This document shows, piece after piece, positions 9,331 to 17,707 of a stretch of 64,000 bases of DNA. The DNA is from CAVPOO01 sp963707015 (GTDB lineage Bacteria; Pseudomonadota; Gammaproteobacteria; Thiohalobacterales; Thiohalobacteraceae), in contig CAVPOO010000007.1 of the NCBI GenBank assembly GCA_963707015.1, forward strand, positions 62,001-126,000. The letters run 5' to 3'. The notes below the pieces were generated by a model. The model made no database searches. It saw only the letters and a program-made list of their open reading frames with translations, and was not told where the DNA came from. Positions within the stretch are counted from its first letter, which is position 1. The number at the start of each line of letters is the position of its first letter. The position numbers were made by a program, and so were the translations under genes.

Positions 9331-11751
9331 CTAGGTGCGGACCGCAGAAGACAGCGACTGCGCCTCCATGTCCAGCACAATCTGTGTCATCTTCATGACG
9401 CTGTCCGGGTTCAGGGATATCGAGTGTATACCCTGATCGACCAGCCAGCGGGTGATCTCCGGAAAATCCGACGGCGCCTGACCACAGATCCCGATATATT
9501 TGCCCTGTTCCTGACACGCCTCGATGGCCATGCGCATCAGATCCAGCACCGCCTCGTTGCGCTCGTCCACCCCGCTCAACAGACCCGAGTCCCGATCGGC
9601 ACCCAGCGTCAACTGGGTCAGGTCATTGGATCCGATCGAAAACCCGTCGCAGTGCGCAAGGAACTCCCTGGCGCGCAGCGCATTGGCCGGGATCTCACAC
9701 ATCAGGTTGATCCTGAGCCCATTCTCCCCGCGCCGCAGCCCCTGCGCGGCCATCAGATCCAGCACCTTGCGCTCCTCGTCGACGGTGCGGGTGAAGGGGA
9801 TCATCAATTCCAGATTGGTCAGGCCCATCTCCTCGCGTACCTTCTTCATGGCGGCACACTCCATGGCGAAGCAGTCGGCGAATGCCTCCGAGTAGTAGCG
9901 CGAGGCACCCCGGAACCCGATCATCGGATTCTCCTCCCGGGGTTCGAAGCGGTCACCCCCCAATAGCGCCGCATACTCGTTGGACTTGAAGTCGCTCATG
10001 CGCACGATGACCTGCTTGGGATAGAAGGCTGCGGCGATGGTGCCGACGCCTTCGGCCAGCCGGTCGATATAAAACGCCTTCGGACTGGCATAACCGGCGC
10101 TGCGCCGATCGATCTCGGCCCGGATCTCGCCGGGCAGGCTGGCGTATTCGAGCAGGGCGCGCGGATGGATGCCGATGCTGTTGTTGATGATGAACTCCAG
10201 GCGCGCGAGACCCACGCCGTCACTCGGGAAGGCGGCAAACTCGAGCGCCTGCTCGGGATTGCCAACGATCAGCATGATGTGAGTCTTCGGCCGTTTCAGG
10301 CCGGCGAGATCGACGCGCTCTTTGCGAAACGGAAGCCGCCCCGCGTAGACATAACCCACGTCGCCCTCCACGCAGGATACGGTGACATCCTGGCCATCGT
10401 GGATCGCATGGGTGGCATCCCCCGCCCCCACCACGGCGGGAATACCCAGCTCGCGCGCCACGATCGCCGCGTGACAGACGCGCCCGCCACGGTTGGTAAC
10501 AATCGCACTGGCGATCTTCATCACCGGCTCCCAGTCGGGATCCGTGATGTCGGTTATCAGCACCTCGCCCGGCTGGAGGTCGTGCATATGCGCCGCCTCC
10601 AGGATGATCCGGGCCCGACCCGCACCGACCTTGGCACCGACACTCTTGCCCTGGGCAAGCACCTCGCCGCGCGCCTCCAGCGTGAAGACGTCCTGGAAGG
10701 CGCCCTCGCGGATCGAATGCACGGTCTCGGGCCGCGCCTGCACGATGAACAGCTCGCCCGTGCCGCCGTCCTTGGCCCATTCGATATCCATGGGCCTGGG
10801 TCTGCCCGCCTGCGTCGAATAGTGCTTTTCGATCGCCACGGCATAGCGGGCAAGCTGCAGGATCTCGTCGTCGCTGATGGCAAAGCGTTCCCGCTCGGTC
10901 TTCTTGACCGCCACATTGCGGGTTGCCGCGGCCGTCACCGGATCCCGGGTATAGATCATCTTGATGGCCTTTTCCCCGAGATGGCGCCGGATAATCGGCC
11001 GGGCACCCTCGGCCAGGGTCGGCTTGAAGACCAGGAATTCATCCGGATTCACGGCACCCTGCACGACATTCTCACCGAGCCCGTAGGCCGCCGTGATCAT
11101 GACCACGTCGCGGAAGCCGCTCTCGGTATCGAGCGTGAACATGACACCCGCGGCACCGATGTCCGAACGCACCATCTTCTGCACGCCAATCGACAGCGCG
11201 ATGCTCATGTGCTCGAAGCCCTTGTCGACCCGGTAATGGATGGCCCGGTCGGTGAACAGGGATGCCAGCACCCGTTTGCAGGTCCGCAGCACCTGATCGA
11301 CACCGCGGATATTCAGGTAGGTTTCCTGCTGACCGGCGAAGGAGGCGTCGGGGAGATCCTCGGCCGTCGCCGAACTGCGCACGGCCACATCCGTGTCAGG
11401 GCCATATTCGTCCTGCATGTCCTCATAGGCCGCCTGGATCTCCGCCGCCATCTGCGCGGGCAGCTCCCCGTCGACAATCCAGCCGCGAATCTGCGCTCCG
11501 GTTTCGGCGAGCGCGTCGACATCGTCGACATCCAGCGCCGCGAGCGCCTCGTGGATACGCTCCTTCAGGCCGTTGTGATCCAGGTAATCCCGATAGGCCT
11601 GCGCGGTCGTTGCGAAGCCATTGGGCACCCTGACGCCCTGGCTCGACAGTGACCGGTACATCTCGCCCAGCGAGGCATTCTTACCGCCCACCAGCGGCAC
11701 GTCATCGATACCAAGCGCATTGAAGCGGCGGACGTATTTGAACTCGTCCAT
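9331..11751 (-). CDS. ppsA: Phosphoenolpyruvate synthase (pyruvate, water dikinase)
   Basis: Converts pyruvate + ATP + H2O to phosphoenolpyruvate + AMP + Pi. Domains in order: N-terminal ATP-grasp pyruvate-phosphate-binding domain (GGKNASLGEMYRSL; VRSSATAEDLPDASFAGQQETYLNI), the swivelling phosphohistidine domain with GGRVCHAAIVARELGIPAVVG, and the C-terminal TIM barrel ending SIGSNDLTQLTLGADRDSG and GICGQAPSDFPE. About 806 residues, normal for PpsA. The start at 11751 is chosen over an upstream ATG at 11772 because AAGGAGG lies just before it. First gene of the inferred pps-porGABD-glgP operon; together with pyruvate synthase it gives a route from acetyl-CoA and CO2 to PEP. Confidence 0.95.
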   Translation of the reverse strand: MDEFKYVRRFNALGIDDVPLVGGKNASLGEMYRSLSSQGVRVPNGFATTAQAYRDYLDHNGLKERIHEALAALDVDDVDALAETGAQIRGWIVDGELPAQMAAEIQAAYEDMQDEYGPDTDVAVRSSATAEDLPDASFAGQQETYLNIRGVDQVLRTCKRVLASLFTDRAIHYRVDKGFEHMSIALSIGVQKMVRSDIGAAGVMFTLDTESGFRDVVMITAAYGLGENVVQGAVNPDEFLVFKPTLAEGARPIIRRHLGEKAIKMIYTRDPVTAAATRNVAVKKTERERFAISDDEILQLARYAVAIEKHYSTQAGRPRPMDIEWAKDGGTGELFIVQARPETVHSIREGAFQDVFTLEARGEVLAQGKSVGAKVGAGRARIILEAAHMHDLQPGEVLITDITDPDWEPVMKIASAIVTNRGGRVCHAAIVARELGIPAVVGAGDATHAIHDGQDVTVSCVEGDVGYVYAGRLPFRKERVDLAGLKRPKTHIMLIVGNPEQALEFAAFPSDGVGLARLEFIINNSIGIHPRALLEYASLPGEIRAEIDRRSAGYASPKAFYIDRLAEGVGTIAAAFYPKQVIVRMSDFKSNEYAALLGGDRFEPREENPMIGFRGASRYYSEAFADCFAMECAAMKKVREEMGLTNLELMIPFTRTVDEERKVLDLMAAQGLRRGENGLRINLMCEIPANALRAREFLAHCDGFSIGSNDLTQLTLGADRDSGLLSGVDERNEAVLDLMRMAIEACQEQGKYIGICGQAPSDFPEITRWLVDQGIHSISLNPDSVMKMTQIVLDMEAQSLSSAVRT

Positions 11752-11986
11752 GGTCTTGCCCTCCTTCGGCATAAGGCTTCGGTGTCAGGCGGCCGCCCCG
11801 GGAGCCTTGGCAAACACTGAGCGCCCGCCTCACCCCTGCGGCATGCGAGTCTTGTTATTCAGCGCTGGTGGTAAAACCCGGCAACACGCAGCCGGATCGT
11901 GGCTGCGACCTTTATACACACAAGAAATGCCCCCGGCAATGGGGTGCAGCACGGCGGAATTCCCCGCCCCCGAATCGGCACTTTAC

Positions 11987-12934
11987 TCAGGGTGCCTGCA
12001 TCCTGACCAGGGGAATATCCATCCGGCCGAATCCCGATCGCTCGCCGCTCAGTGCAACCGGAACGCGCGAGTCCGCATCAAGATAGATCGCGATGTCGCC
12101 CCGCAGTTCCAGCAACTCGAAATCCGCCCTCTGTGCACCCTGGGTGAGCGGTTCCACCCTGAGCGCCACCTTCACGACCTCCCGGTTGCCGGTAACCCGC
12201 CGCTCGGCACCGCCGGCAGTCACTGTATAGTCGACGTCGCGCAACTCACGCCCCTGTGGCTCGAGCCGCACCCGGTACAGCGAATCATCCAGAAAAACGC
12301 ATTCAGACACTGCCTTACCGCCCGTCTCGAGATCCAGCAGCGGCGCGCGGTAGAGCAGCAGGGTGGGCTCGGACACGACCGCGCAACCGGAGCCGGCCCT
12401 GTCGTAGGGGTAGAAGGTTTCCCTGATCTTCGTCCAGCGTTCCGGTGAACGCTCCACCTCGGCCTGATTGCCGGGCTCGAGCCTGACGCGGAAGGCCCCG
12501 TCACCACCAAACCGATAGATCTTGCGGTACGGCTTCTTGCCGGGGCGCAGCTTGTCGCGCTGCAGCACGGCGCCGGTCTGGGCATCGAACCAGATCCTGC
12601 CCTCGGACGTATAGCCCCCCAGCAGCGCCTTAGCGCTCCCCTCGACACGGAGCACCAGAATGCGCGCCGCCGGGAGCGGCGCCGGTGCGTCCGCAAGAAC
12701 CTGGTAAGGCGGGGCCGACAACTCGCCGAACGATGCGTCGGCAAGCGCGAGCGAGGTGGAAACCCGGCCCGCCATCGCCTTGGCCTCATACTCGAGACGT
12801 ATCCAGCCGGGCTCGGGCGAGCGCAGCGCCCGCCCGGCTGGCTCAGACGATAGCTCCCCGCTCGCCTGACAGGCGAACGACAACAGCAGCCCGAGCACGG
12901 CCAGACAGAGACGCGATCCGTGTGCGTGATTCAT
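11987..12934 (-). CDS. Secreted protein of unknown function, possibly DUF3108-like
   Basis: About 315 residues with an N-terminal signal-type helix (LCLAVLGLLLSFACQASGE). The Cys could be a poor lipobox or precede a signal peptidase I site. The mature part is beta-rich and contains WIRLEYEAKAMAGRVSTSLAL, GRIWFDAQTGAVLQRDKLRPGKKPYRKIYRF and a C-terminal ELLELRGDIAIYLDADSRVPVALSG. This is the pattern of periplasmic DUF3108-type proteins, but I cannot confirm the family. The ATG at 12934 is preferred because the signal helix starts there; an in-frame upstream extension to 13033 would overlap the divergent asmA start. It is divergent from the asmA fragment with under 20 bases between starts. Confidence 0.6.
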   Translation of the reverse strand: MNHAHGSRLCLAVLGLLLSFACQASGELSSEPAGRALRSPEPGWIRLEYEAKAMAGRVSTSLALADASFGELSAPPYQVLADAPAPLPAARILVLRVEGSAKALLGGYTSEGRIWFDAQTGAVLQRDKLRPGKKPYRKIYRFGGDGAFRVRLEPGNQAEVERSPERWTKIRETFYPYDRAGSGCAVVSEPTLLLYRAPLLDLETGGKAVSECVFLDDSLYRVRLEPQGRELRDVDYTVTAGGAERRVTGNREVVKVALRVEPLTQGAQRADFELLELRGDIAIYLDADSRVPVALSGERSGFGRMDIPLVRMQAP

Positions 12935-12953
12935 TGTTGCTATGCTTGCCCCC

Positions 12954-13385
12954 ATGCGCTGGTTGAAACTCACCCTCATCACCCTCGGCGGGATGCTCCT
13001 GCTGGCCTCGCTCGCCATCGCTGTCGTCGTCATTACCTTCGACGAAGCGGATTACCGGGATGCCCTGATCAGGCTCGTGGAACGTCGCAGCGGCGCCCGT
13101 TTGACCATCAAGGGATCACTGCACATCGCCCCGTCCCTGACACCCGAACTGTCGGCCAACGACATACGGCTGGAGTCCGGGGACCCACGCTACCAGCTTG
13201 AAATCGGTAAAGCCAGCCTCCGGCTGGACCTGCTGCCCCTGTTGCCGCGCACGGTGGTCATTGCCGACGGCATGTGTCTCCCCGGGACGGGCTCTCGGTT
13301 GCTGGCCACGGAATCCACCGAATCCACGGAAAAATTATTACTTCTTCCTTCTGTGGGTTCCGTGGGTTCCGTGGCCAATACTTGA
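12954..13385 (+). pseudogene. Truncated AsmA-family gene (N-terminal ~105 codons)
   Basis: Encodes MRWLKLTLITLGGMLLL (membrane anchor), then RSGARLTIKGSLHIAPSLTPELSANDIRLES and IGKASLRLDLLPLLPRTVVIADG, the typical AsmA/YhjG N-terminus. Such proteins are usually 600 residues or more and act in outer-membrane lipid transport. Here the homology stops near 13275, where a CACGGAATCC-family repeat begins at 13304; the remaining codons read through the repeat (TESTESTEK) to a stop at 13385. No continuation of AsmA is visible downstream, so more than an insertion occurred: the rest was lost. An ATG at 12942 is an alternative start. Confidence 0.7.
13304..13376. repeat. CACGGAATCC-family short inverted repeat at the asmA breakpoint
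   Basis: GGCCACGGAATCCACCG at the left and CCGTGGGTTCCGTGGCC at the right are near-perfect inverted ends. It lies at the point where the asmA reading frame loses similarity. Confidence 0.65.
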
Positions 13386-13613
13386 TGTCCGAAACTCTGA
13401 TCGGGTGTGCGGCCTTGTGGACGTAACCTGGCTCAAATATATTTTTGCGACATCGATCACAAGAATGACAGGTAACCGCGCTAAATTTTTCCGCAAGCAG
13501 TAGACTCCGCGCACAGCGCTGGGCGCTGCATCGCAAAGACCGGCGAATGGGGCGCCGGCTGGCAGGCTGCGATGCGTGGAACGGACCCTATAAAAACAAA
13601 AAGGAGAAATCGA

Positions 13614-14009
13614 ATGCTTCACTTCATCATCTGGTGTCTGGTGATCGCGGGCACGTTTGCATTGATCAAGCGCCGGCTCTTGCCGAAACTGGTGACCTCC
13701 CGCACGGGCTGGCTGGTGTCGGCCGCCGGCTTCGCCGTCGCCTTTCTGGTGTTCGGTGTCCTGATCGTCGAGCTGGCACTGCCCTTCGCGGTATTCGAGG
13801 GAATACAGTGGGGGTTTTTGCTCGCTGCCGCGTACTCGGTCTTCCAGTACGTCAAACAGGAACACGCCCGGGACGACGCAGACCGGGCGAGGCGGGAAAA
13901 CTCACATCGCCGCGCCTATCCGCGCAACGCCGCCTGGCCGGACCCCACGCCACGCCACGCAGCGCCCCACCCTGTCACCCCGAAGCTGCAGAGGAGCAAA
14001 GCGCAATGA
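13614..14009 (+). CDS. Small membrane protein of unknown function
   Basis: About 131 residues. Start at 13614 is set by AAAGGAGAAATCG immediately upstream; an earlier in-frame ATG at 13572 has no such site. Hydrophobic segments are visible at about residues 2-17 (HFIIWCLVIAGTFALI), 33-58 (LVSAAGFAVAFLVFGVLIVELALPF) and 64-78. A charged, Arg-rich tail (EHARDDADRARRENSHRR) follows and is likely cytoplasmic. It overlaps the next gene by 4 bases (ATGA), so the two are probably co-translated. No family recognised. Confidence 0.6.
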   Translation: MLHFIIWCLVIAGTFALIKRRLLPKLVTSRTGWLVSAAGFAVAFLVFGVLIVELALPFAVFEGIQWGFLLAAAYSVFQYVKQEHARDDADRARRENSHRRAYPRNAAWPDPTPRHAAPHPVTPKLQRSKAQ

Positions 14010-14464
14010 TTCGTAACCGTCATGCAGTGCATCTTGCCATGCTGCTGGCATCGGTCCTGCCGGCCCTGGCCTGTGCCGACGCGCAGGGTCACCGCCAGGA
14101 AGTGGAGACGCTGTTCAAACTCACGCGCATGGAGGCGAAGATCAACGAAAGCGTGGACACCGTGCTGGCGCTGCAGATCCAGCAGAATCCACAGCTCGCC
14201 CAGCATCAGGACGCGCTGCGCGCCTTTCTCGAACGGCATATCGGCTGGAACAGCATGAAGGCACCTCTCACCGAGATGTACGTGAAGATGTTCACGGAGC
14301 AGGAACTGAAAGAGATGAATGCCTTCTACATCACGCCCACGGGCCAGAAAGTGATCCTGCAGCTTCCCGACCTGGTGCAGGCGCGCAACCGGCTGGCCAT
14401 GCAGCGGATTCAGGAAAATATCGGCGAATTGCAGAAGGAAATCGCACCTCAGCCTGCTGAGTGA
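14006..14464 (+). CDS. DUF2059-type periplasmic protein
   Basis: 152 residues with a signal peptide (HLAMLLASVLPALACADA) and a helical mature domain: HRQEVETLFKLTRMEAKINESVDTVLALQIQQNP, then YVKMFTEQELKEMNAFYITPTGQKV and LPDLVQARNRLAMQRIQENIGELQKE. The MFTEQEL.EMNAFY.TPTGQK motif is characteristic of DUF2059, a family of secreted proteins without firm function. The ATG at 14006 overlaps the preceding stop (ATGA) and follows GAGGAGC. It lies between a small membrane protein and a TlpA-like thioredoxin, so envelope function is likely. Confidence 0.8.
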   Translation: MIRNRHAVHLAMLLASVLPALACADAQGHRQEVETLFKLTRMEAKINESVDTVLALQIQQNPQLAQHQDALRAFLERHIGWNSMKAPLTEMYVKMFTEQELKEMNAFYITPTGQKVILQLPDLVQARNRLAMQRIQENIGELQKEIAPQPAE

Positions 14465-14493
14465 CCCGGCTCGTTCGGGAGGACCACGTACAG

Positions 14494-15084
14494 ATGACGA
14501 CGCGCCAGTCAGACTTCAAAGGCCGAAAGGCCCGGCGGGCCGGGGCGCGGGCGCGCGCCCTCGCAGCGGTGCTGTTGCTGGCGCCGGGCCTGCTTTGCGC
14601 GGCGGGTAAACTTGCACCCGTCCCCACATCACCACCCGCCCCGCCGCTCGGTCTCGAGGATCTCGGCGACCACGAGCACCACCTCGACGACTATGCGGGG
14701 CGGGTAGTCCTGGTGAATTTCTGGGCGACCTGGTGCCGGCCCTGCGTTGCCGAGATGCCGGGCATGCAGCATCTCAAGACGGCGCTCGCGGATCAGCCGT
14801 TCTCCATACTGGCGGTCAACTTCGGCGAGGACAGGGCCGAGGTCCAGCAGTTCAAGGATTCGCTCGGCCTGGACTTCCCCCTGCTGCTCGACCCGGACAC
14901 CCGAACGCCGGGGGACTGGGAGGTCGACTTCCTCCCGACCAGCTTTCTTGTCGATGCCAGGGGCCGGCTGCGTTACGAGGCCTATGGCGAGGTCCACTGG
15001 GACGGCGAGGACGTCCGTGCCAAAGTCAAGCGCCTGCTGCGCGAGACGGCCCCCGCGCCGGCGCGGGGCGAGCGCCCCGACTGA
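14494..15084 (+). CDS. TlpA/ResA-type periplasmic thioredoxin
   Basis: A membrane-anchored or secreted thiol-disulfide oxidoreductase. An Arg-rich N-terminus and hydrophobic stretch (ALAAVLLLAPGLLCAAG) precede a thioredoxin fold with NFWATWCRPCVAEMPGM (active-site Cys at about residues 81 and 84) and the cis-Pro loop DFLPTSFLVDARGRL. Such proteins reduce apocytochrome c or other exported disulfides, which fits the cytochrome-rich region. Start at ATG 14494 is chosen for the GGGAGGA upstream; a GTG at 14461 that touches the previous stop is possible. Followed by repeat elements. Confidence 0.85.
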   Translation: MTTRQSDFKGRKARRAGARARALAAVLLLAPGLLCAAGKLAPVPTSPPAPPLGLEDLGDHEHHLDDYAGRVVLVNFWATWCRPCVAEMPGMQHLKTALADQPFSILAVNFGEDRAEVQQFKDSLGLDFPLLLDPDTRTPGDWEVDFLPTSFLVDARGRLRYEAYGEVHWDGEDVRAKVKRLLRETAPAPARGERPD

Positions 15085-15119
15085 GCCTTGCCCCGCGCCG
15101 GGGTGGGCTCGAAACTCGC

Positions 15120-15318
15120 GGGAGTTGCCTCGCAACGCCCGGTGGGTTACGCAAAAAAAGCGCTAACCCACCCTACGCGAGTTCGAAACGTAGGGTGGGT
15201 TAGGCACGCGGTTTGTGCCGTAACCCACCGGGATGTGCCAAGAGGCACTCAAGAAGCACTCGGGGAGCTGCGTGGCACCGCCTGGTGGATTACGCAGACA
15301 ACGCTAACCCACCCTACG
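15120..15318. repeat. GGGTGGGTTA-family elements, one partial and one full copy
   Basis: A partial copy ends CTAACCCACCCTACG at 15178. A full copy runs 15191-15316 from TAGGGTGGGTTAGGC to GCTAACCCACCCTAC. They lie between the TlpA gene and the convergent small membrane protein and could fold into long stem-loops. Confidence 0.75.
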
Positions 15319-15336
15319 CGAGCGAGCCGGCCTGTC

Positions 15337-15570
15337 TCACTCGTTCGACTGTGCCTCCGGCACCCGGTTGAATAACACCCCGATGACGAAGGTTGCGATA
15401 ACCAGCGCGAGCGGGATCACGGCCCAGCCGTTGAGGCCCTTGACCAGCAGGGTGACGAGTATCACCAGCATGCTCGCGAAGGCGATGAGGTTGAGGTCCC
15501 AGAGTCTGCTTTCCAGTTGCAGTCCGAACTTCCCCTGGGCGGACCCGGCAGTTTGAGAGTTATAGGGCAT
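15337..15570 (-). CDS. Small two-helix membrane protein
   Basis: 77 residues: a hydrophilic N-terminus (MPYNSQTAGSAQGKFGLQLE), then two transmembrane segments at about 27-44 (LIAFASMLVILVTLLVKG) and 48-66 (WAVIPLALVIATFVIGVLF), and a short charged tail. ATG at 15570 has GGAGG 9 bases upstream. About 190 bases further upstream is a sigma-54-type promoter with the same TGTCA inverted repeats as the cytochrome genes, so it is probably co-regulated with them. Function unknown. Confidence 0.65.
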   Translation of the reverse strand: MPYNSQTAGSAQGKFGLQLESRLWDLNLIAFASMLVILVTLLVKGLNGWAVIPLALVIATFVIGVLFNRVPEAQSNE

Positions 15571-15762
15571 GGCAGTATCCTCCGTGTTGGCGCCATTCGG
15601 CTCGCGTAGCTGTTAGACCCATCCTTAGTTCGAAGTTTCCCAGTTCGCCACTACGCCGAACTTCGGTCAACATCCTACTTTAACTTTTCGCTCTAATCTA
15701 CTATTTTTACTTATTATTAGTATTTCCACCCGCGATGGACACAAGCTAAGTGTTCACCACAA

Positions 15763-15778
15763 AGCAACTTGCGGGCCA
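15763..15778 (-). promoter_or_regulatory. Sigma-54-type -24/-12 promoter (unit A)
   Basis: Minus strand reads TGGCCCGCAAGTTGCT: invariant GG and GC at the 12-base spacing of the consensus TGGCAC-N5-TTGC. Drives the 77-residue membrane protein, about 190 bases downstream. Confidence 0.7.
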
Positions 15779-15860
15779 ACCGCGATAGTAACGCCAACAA
15801 GCGGATTTAAATGGAGATTAATAATCCATGCTGAACTGAGAGCCGGCATACCGGCCAGAC

Positions 15861-15898
15861 TGTCATGACATTTCTGACAGGCATGACAGTTGTGTCAG
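15861..15898. promoter_or_regulatory. Upstream activator repeats (unit A)
   Basis: TGTCATGACA followed by CTGACAG, ATGACAG and TGTCAG, 83 bases upstream of the -24 element. Same half-sites as in units B-E, as expected for an enhancer-binding activator of sigma-54. Confidence 0.6.
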
Positions 15899-16095
15899 TT
15901 TCAGCGGGAGGCGCCTATGCGTGGCGCGGGATGCCATCGCTGTGAGACGCGCCGCTCGACCCGAAAACAGGCGGCGCCTGAGAACAGGGGGGTTTGCTCT
16001 CAGGCACCCTCCTCGCAACAGGACATCACAGGGTTAGAAACGGCATTGTCGTATCACCCGCCCCGCCTGACCGGTGCCCTGTTATTCGGTCGGAC

Positions 16096-17535
16096 CTACT
16101 CCACGACCTTGCGCATCTCGTCCAGGATCTGCTGGGCCCGCTCCGGATTGGCCTCCATCTCTTTGGTCTTGGCGGCGATCCACTGGGCCTCTTCCTGGAA
16201 CAGACGTTTCAGGTTTTCATCATAGACCACCACCGGAAACTGGCTCTTGCGCAGACCCACCACGTAGTCGTTCAGCTTCTCCTTGAGATACAGGCGGCGG
16301 GTCGCCGAGCGGGTCTCGTCCTCCCCGATGTCGGTGAAGCGCGCATCGCGCACGTCCACCACCTTCACCAGATGCCAGCCGGCCGGCGATTCCACCGGCC
16401 CTCCGATCTCCTCCGGCGCGAGGGCAAAGGTGACCTTTTCCAGATCGGGGAAACCGGTGCCCTGCGTGACCCAGCCGAAGTCCCCGAGGTTCTGCTTGGC
16501 GTCCGGGTGGATCGAGTAGTCCCTCGCCGCCTCATAGATCGTAATCTCGCCGTCGCCGATCTTCGCCTTCACCTCTTCCGCCTGCTCCCGGGTCTCGAGC
16601 ACCACCATGAGAATCTTGCGCCGCTCCTTGAACTCGATGTTGGCCTTGTGTTTCTCGTAATAGTCACGCAGCGCCTCGTCGTCGGGCTCCATCTGCCCGA
16701 TCAGCTCGGCGCGGCGCAGATTCACCAGACGGGTCTTCTGGAACTCGCCTACCCGGCTCAGATACACGGGGTCCTTTTCCAGCCCCGCCTCGCGGCCCTT
16801 CTTCGCCATCAGCTCCTGATCGATCGTGCTATTGACGGCCTCGACCCGCCGCTCCAGCGAAAGGACATTGATGGGCAGGGTCATCTGCGCCTTGACATCG
16901 CCCCAGGTGATCTTGCGCTCGCCGTATTCGGCCACCAGGTCGGAGTCACTGCGCAGGGGGTCTTCGGAGGCATCCAGGTCTTCCTCGTACACTCGCACCT
17001 CGATGCCTTCGCGCAGGCGCTCGCGCATAGTCGCGGTGCGCTGCTTGAACTTGTCCTTGCGGATCGATGCCTCGATGCCGGCGCGCAGCCGCTCGGTCAT
17101 CTCGGTTCCCTCCACGATCTGGTCCTTGTAGAACGCATCGACCTCCTCGGGGGTGACCTCGATATCCCCCACCAGGTACCTGGCCCGGTACAGTCCGCCG
17201 ATGATGCCATCGGAGAAGGCCTGCAGCTCCTGCTGGTACTGGGGATCGCGGTCCTTCCCCTGCTTGACGGCGTCCAGGTACAGCAGGTTGGCGCTGATCG
17301 CTTTGTCCAGCAGCCCGACCATCACCTGGTTGCGCTCCGGCGTCCCCAGGGCCGGAATCGACAGCCCCACGACGGGCGCACTGTTAAGCAGCGTGTTGAG
17401 CTGGGAAAAGCGGACCACCTGGTCGCCGACGCTGGCGACGGCGTCCGGTGGCGCGCCTTCGGGCAGCGGCGTGGCCCATGCACCCAGCGGGCCCAGTGAA
17501 AAAGCGGTGATGATTGCGAGCAGAATTCGCTTCAT
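16096..17535 (-). CDS. PpiC/SurA-type periplasmic peptidyl-prolyl isomerase (1)
   Basis: 479 residues: signal peptide (RILLAIITAFSLGPLGAWA), a long helical chaperone part (DQVVRFSQLNTLLNSAPVVGLSIPALGTPERNQ...), and a parvulin domain near residues 290-390 containing DYSIHPDAKQNLGDFGWVTQG and EEIGGPVESPAGWHLVKVVDVR. It is expected to assist folding of exported proteins in the periplasm. It follows the frameshifted cytochrome B gene on the same strand, after two tandem terminators. A paralogue sits at the same position behind cytochrome D (27029-28513), sharing LNTLLNS/LNTMLNS, ALGTPERN/AIGTPERD and LLDKAISANLLYLDA. The pairing suggests a dedicated foldase for these cytochromes (inference). Confidence 0.9.
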   Translation of the reverse strand: MKRILLAIITAFSLGPLGAWATPLPEGAPPDAVASVGDQVVRFSQLNTLLNSAPVVGLSIPALGTPERNQVMVGLLDKAISANLLYLDAVKQGKDRDPQYQQELQAFSDGIIGGLYRARYLVGDIEVTPEEVDAFYKDQIVEGTEMTERLRAGIEASIRKDKFKQRTATMRERLREGIEVRVYEEDLDASEDPLRSDSDLVAEYGERKITWGDVKAQMTLPINVLSLERRVEAVNSTIDQELMAKKGREAGLEKDPVYLSRVGEFQKTRLVNLRRAELIGQMEPDDEALRDYYEKHKANIEFKERRKILMVVLETREQAEEVKAKIGDGEITIYEAARDYSIHPDAKQNLGDFGWVTQGTGFPDLEKVTFALAPEEIGGPVESPAGWHLVKVVDVRDARFTDIGEDETRSATRRLYLKEKLNDYVVGLRKSQFPVVVYDENLKRLFQEEAQWIAAKTKEMEANPERAQQILDEMRKVVE

Positions 17536-17628
17536 GTCTCCTCCATCATACGTCGAGGCTCGGGATGGACACCGGTGTACGCCGGCTCTCCGGGTAACCC
17601 TCAGGTCTTGTCACTTCGAGAACAAAAA

Positions 17629-17653
17629 AGGAGGGGAAGAAGCTTCCCCTCCT
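17629..17653 (-). terminator. Intrinsic terminator between cytochrome B and PpiC 1 (second)
   Basis: Arms AGGAGGGGAAG and CTTCCCCTCCT (perfect, 11 bp) with a 3-base loop; the minus strand continues into TTTTTTG. It follows another terminator at 17672-17695. Confidence 0.8.
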
Positions 17654-17671
17654 GGTTCAAAGAAAAATTGC

Positions 17672-17695
17672 CCCCCGCCTGCGCGCAGGCGGGGG
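17672..17695 (-). terminator. Intrinsic terminator after cytochrome B (first)
   Basis: A 24-base perfect palindrome with arms CCCCCGCCTGCG / CGCAGGCGGGGG, followed on the minus strand by CAATTTTTC, 13 bases after the cytochrome stop. Confidence 0.7.
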
Positions 17696-17707
17696 CTTCC
17701 TTGTGGG

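Larger units (their letters stand above)
15571..16095. other. Regulatory intergenic region with an AT-rich leader
   Basis: 525 bases between a small membrane protein and the end of PpiC 1. It contains an AT-rich leader (about 15660-15730), the sigma-54 promoter and upstream repeats listed separately, and a stem (GCCTGAGA / TCTCAGGC) near 15974-16004 that may end the ppiC transcript. No gene seen. Confidence 0.5.
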
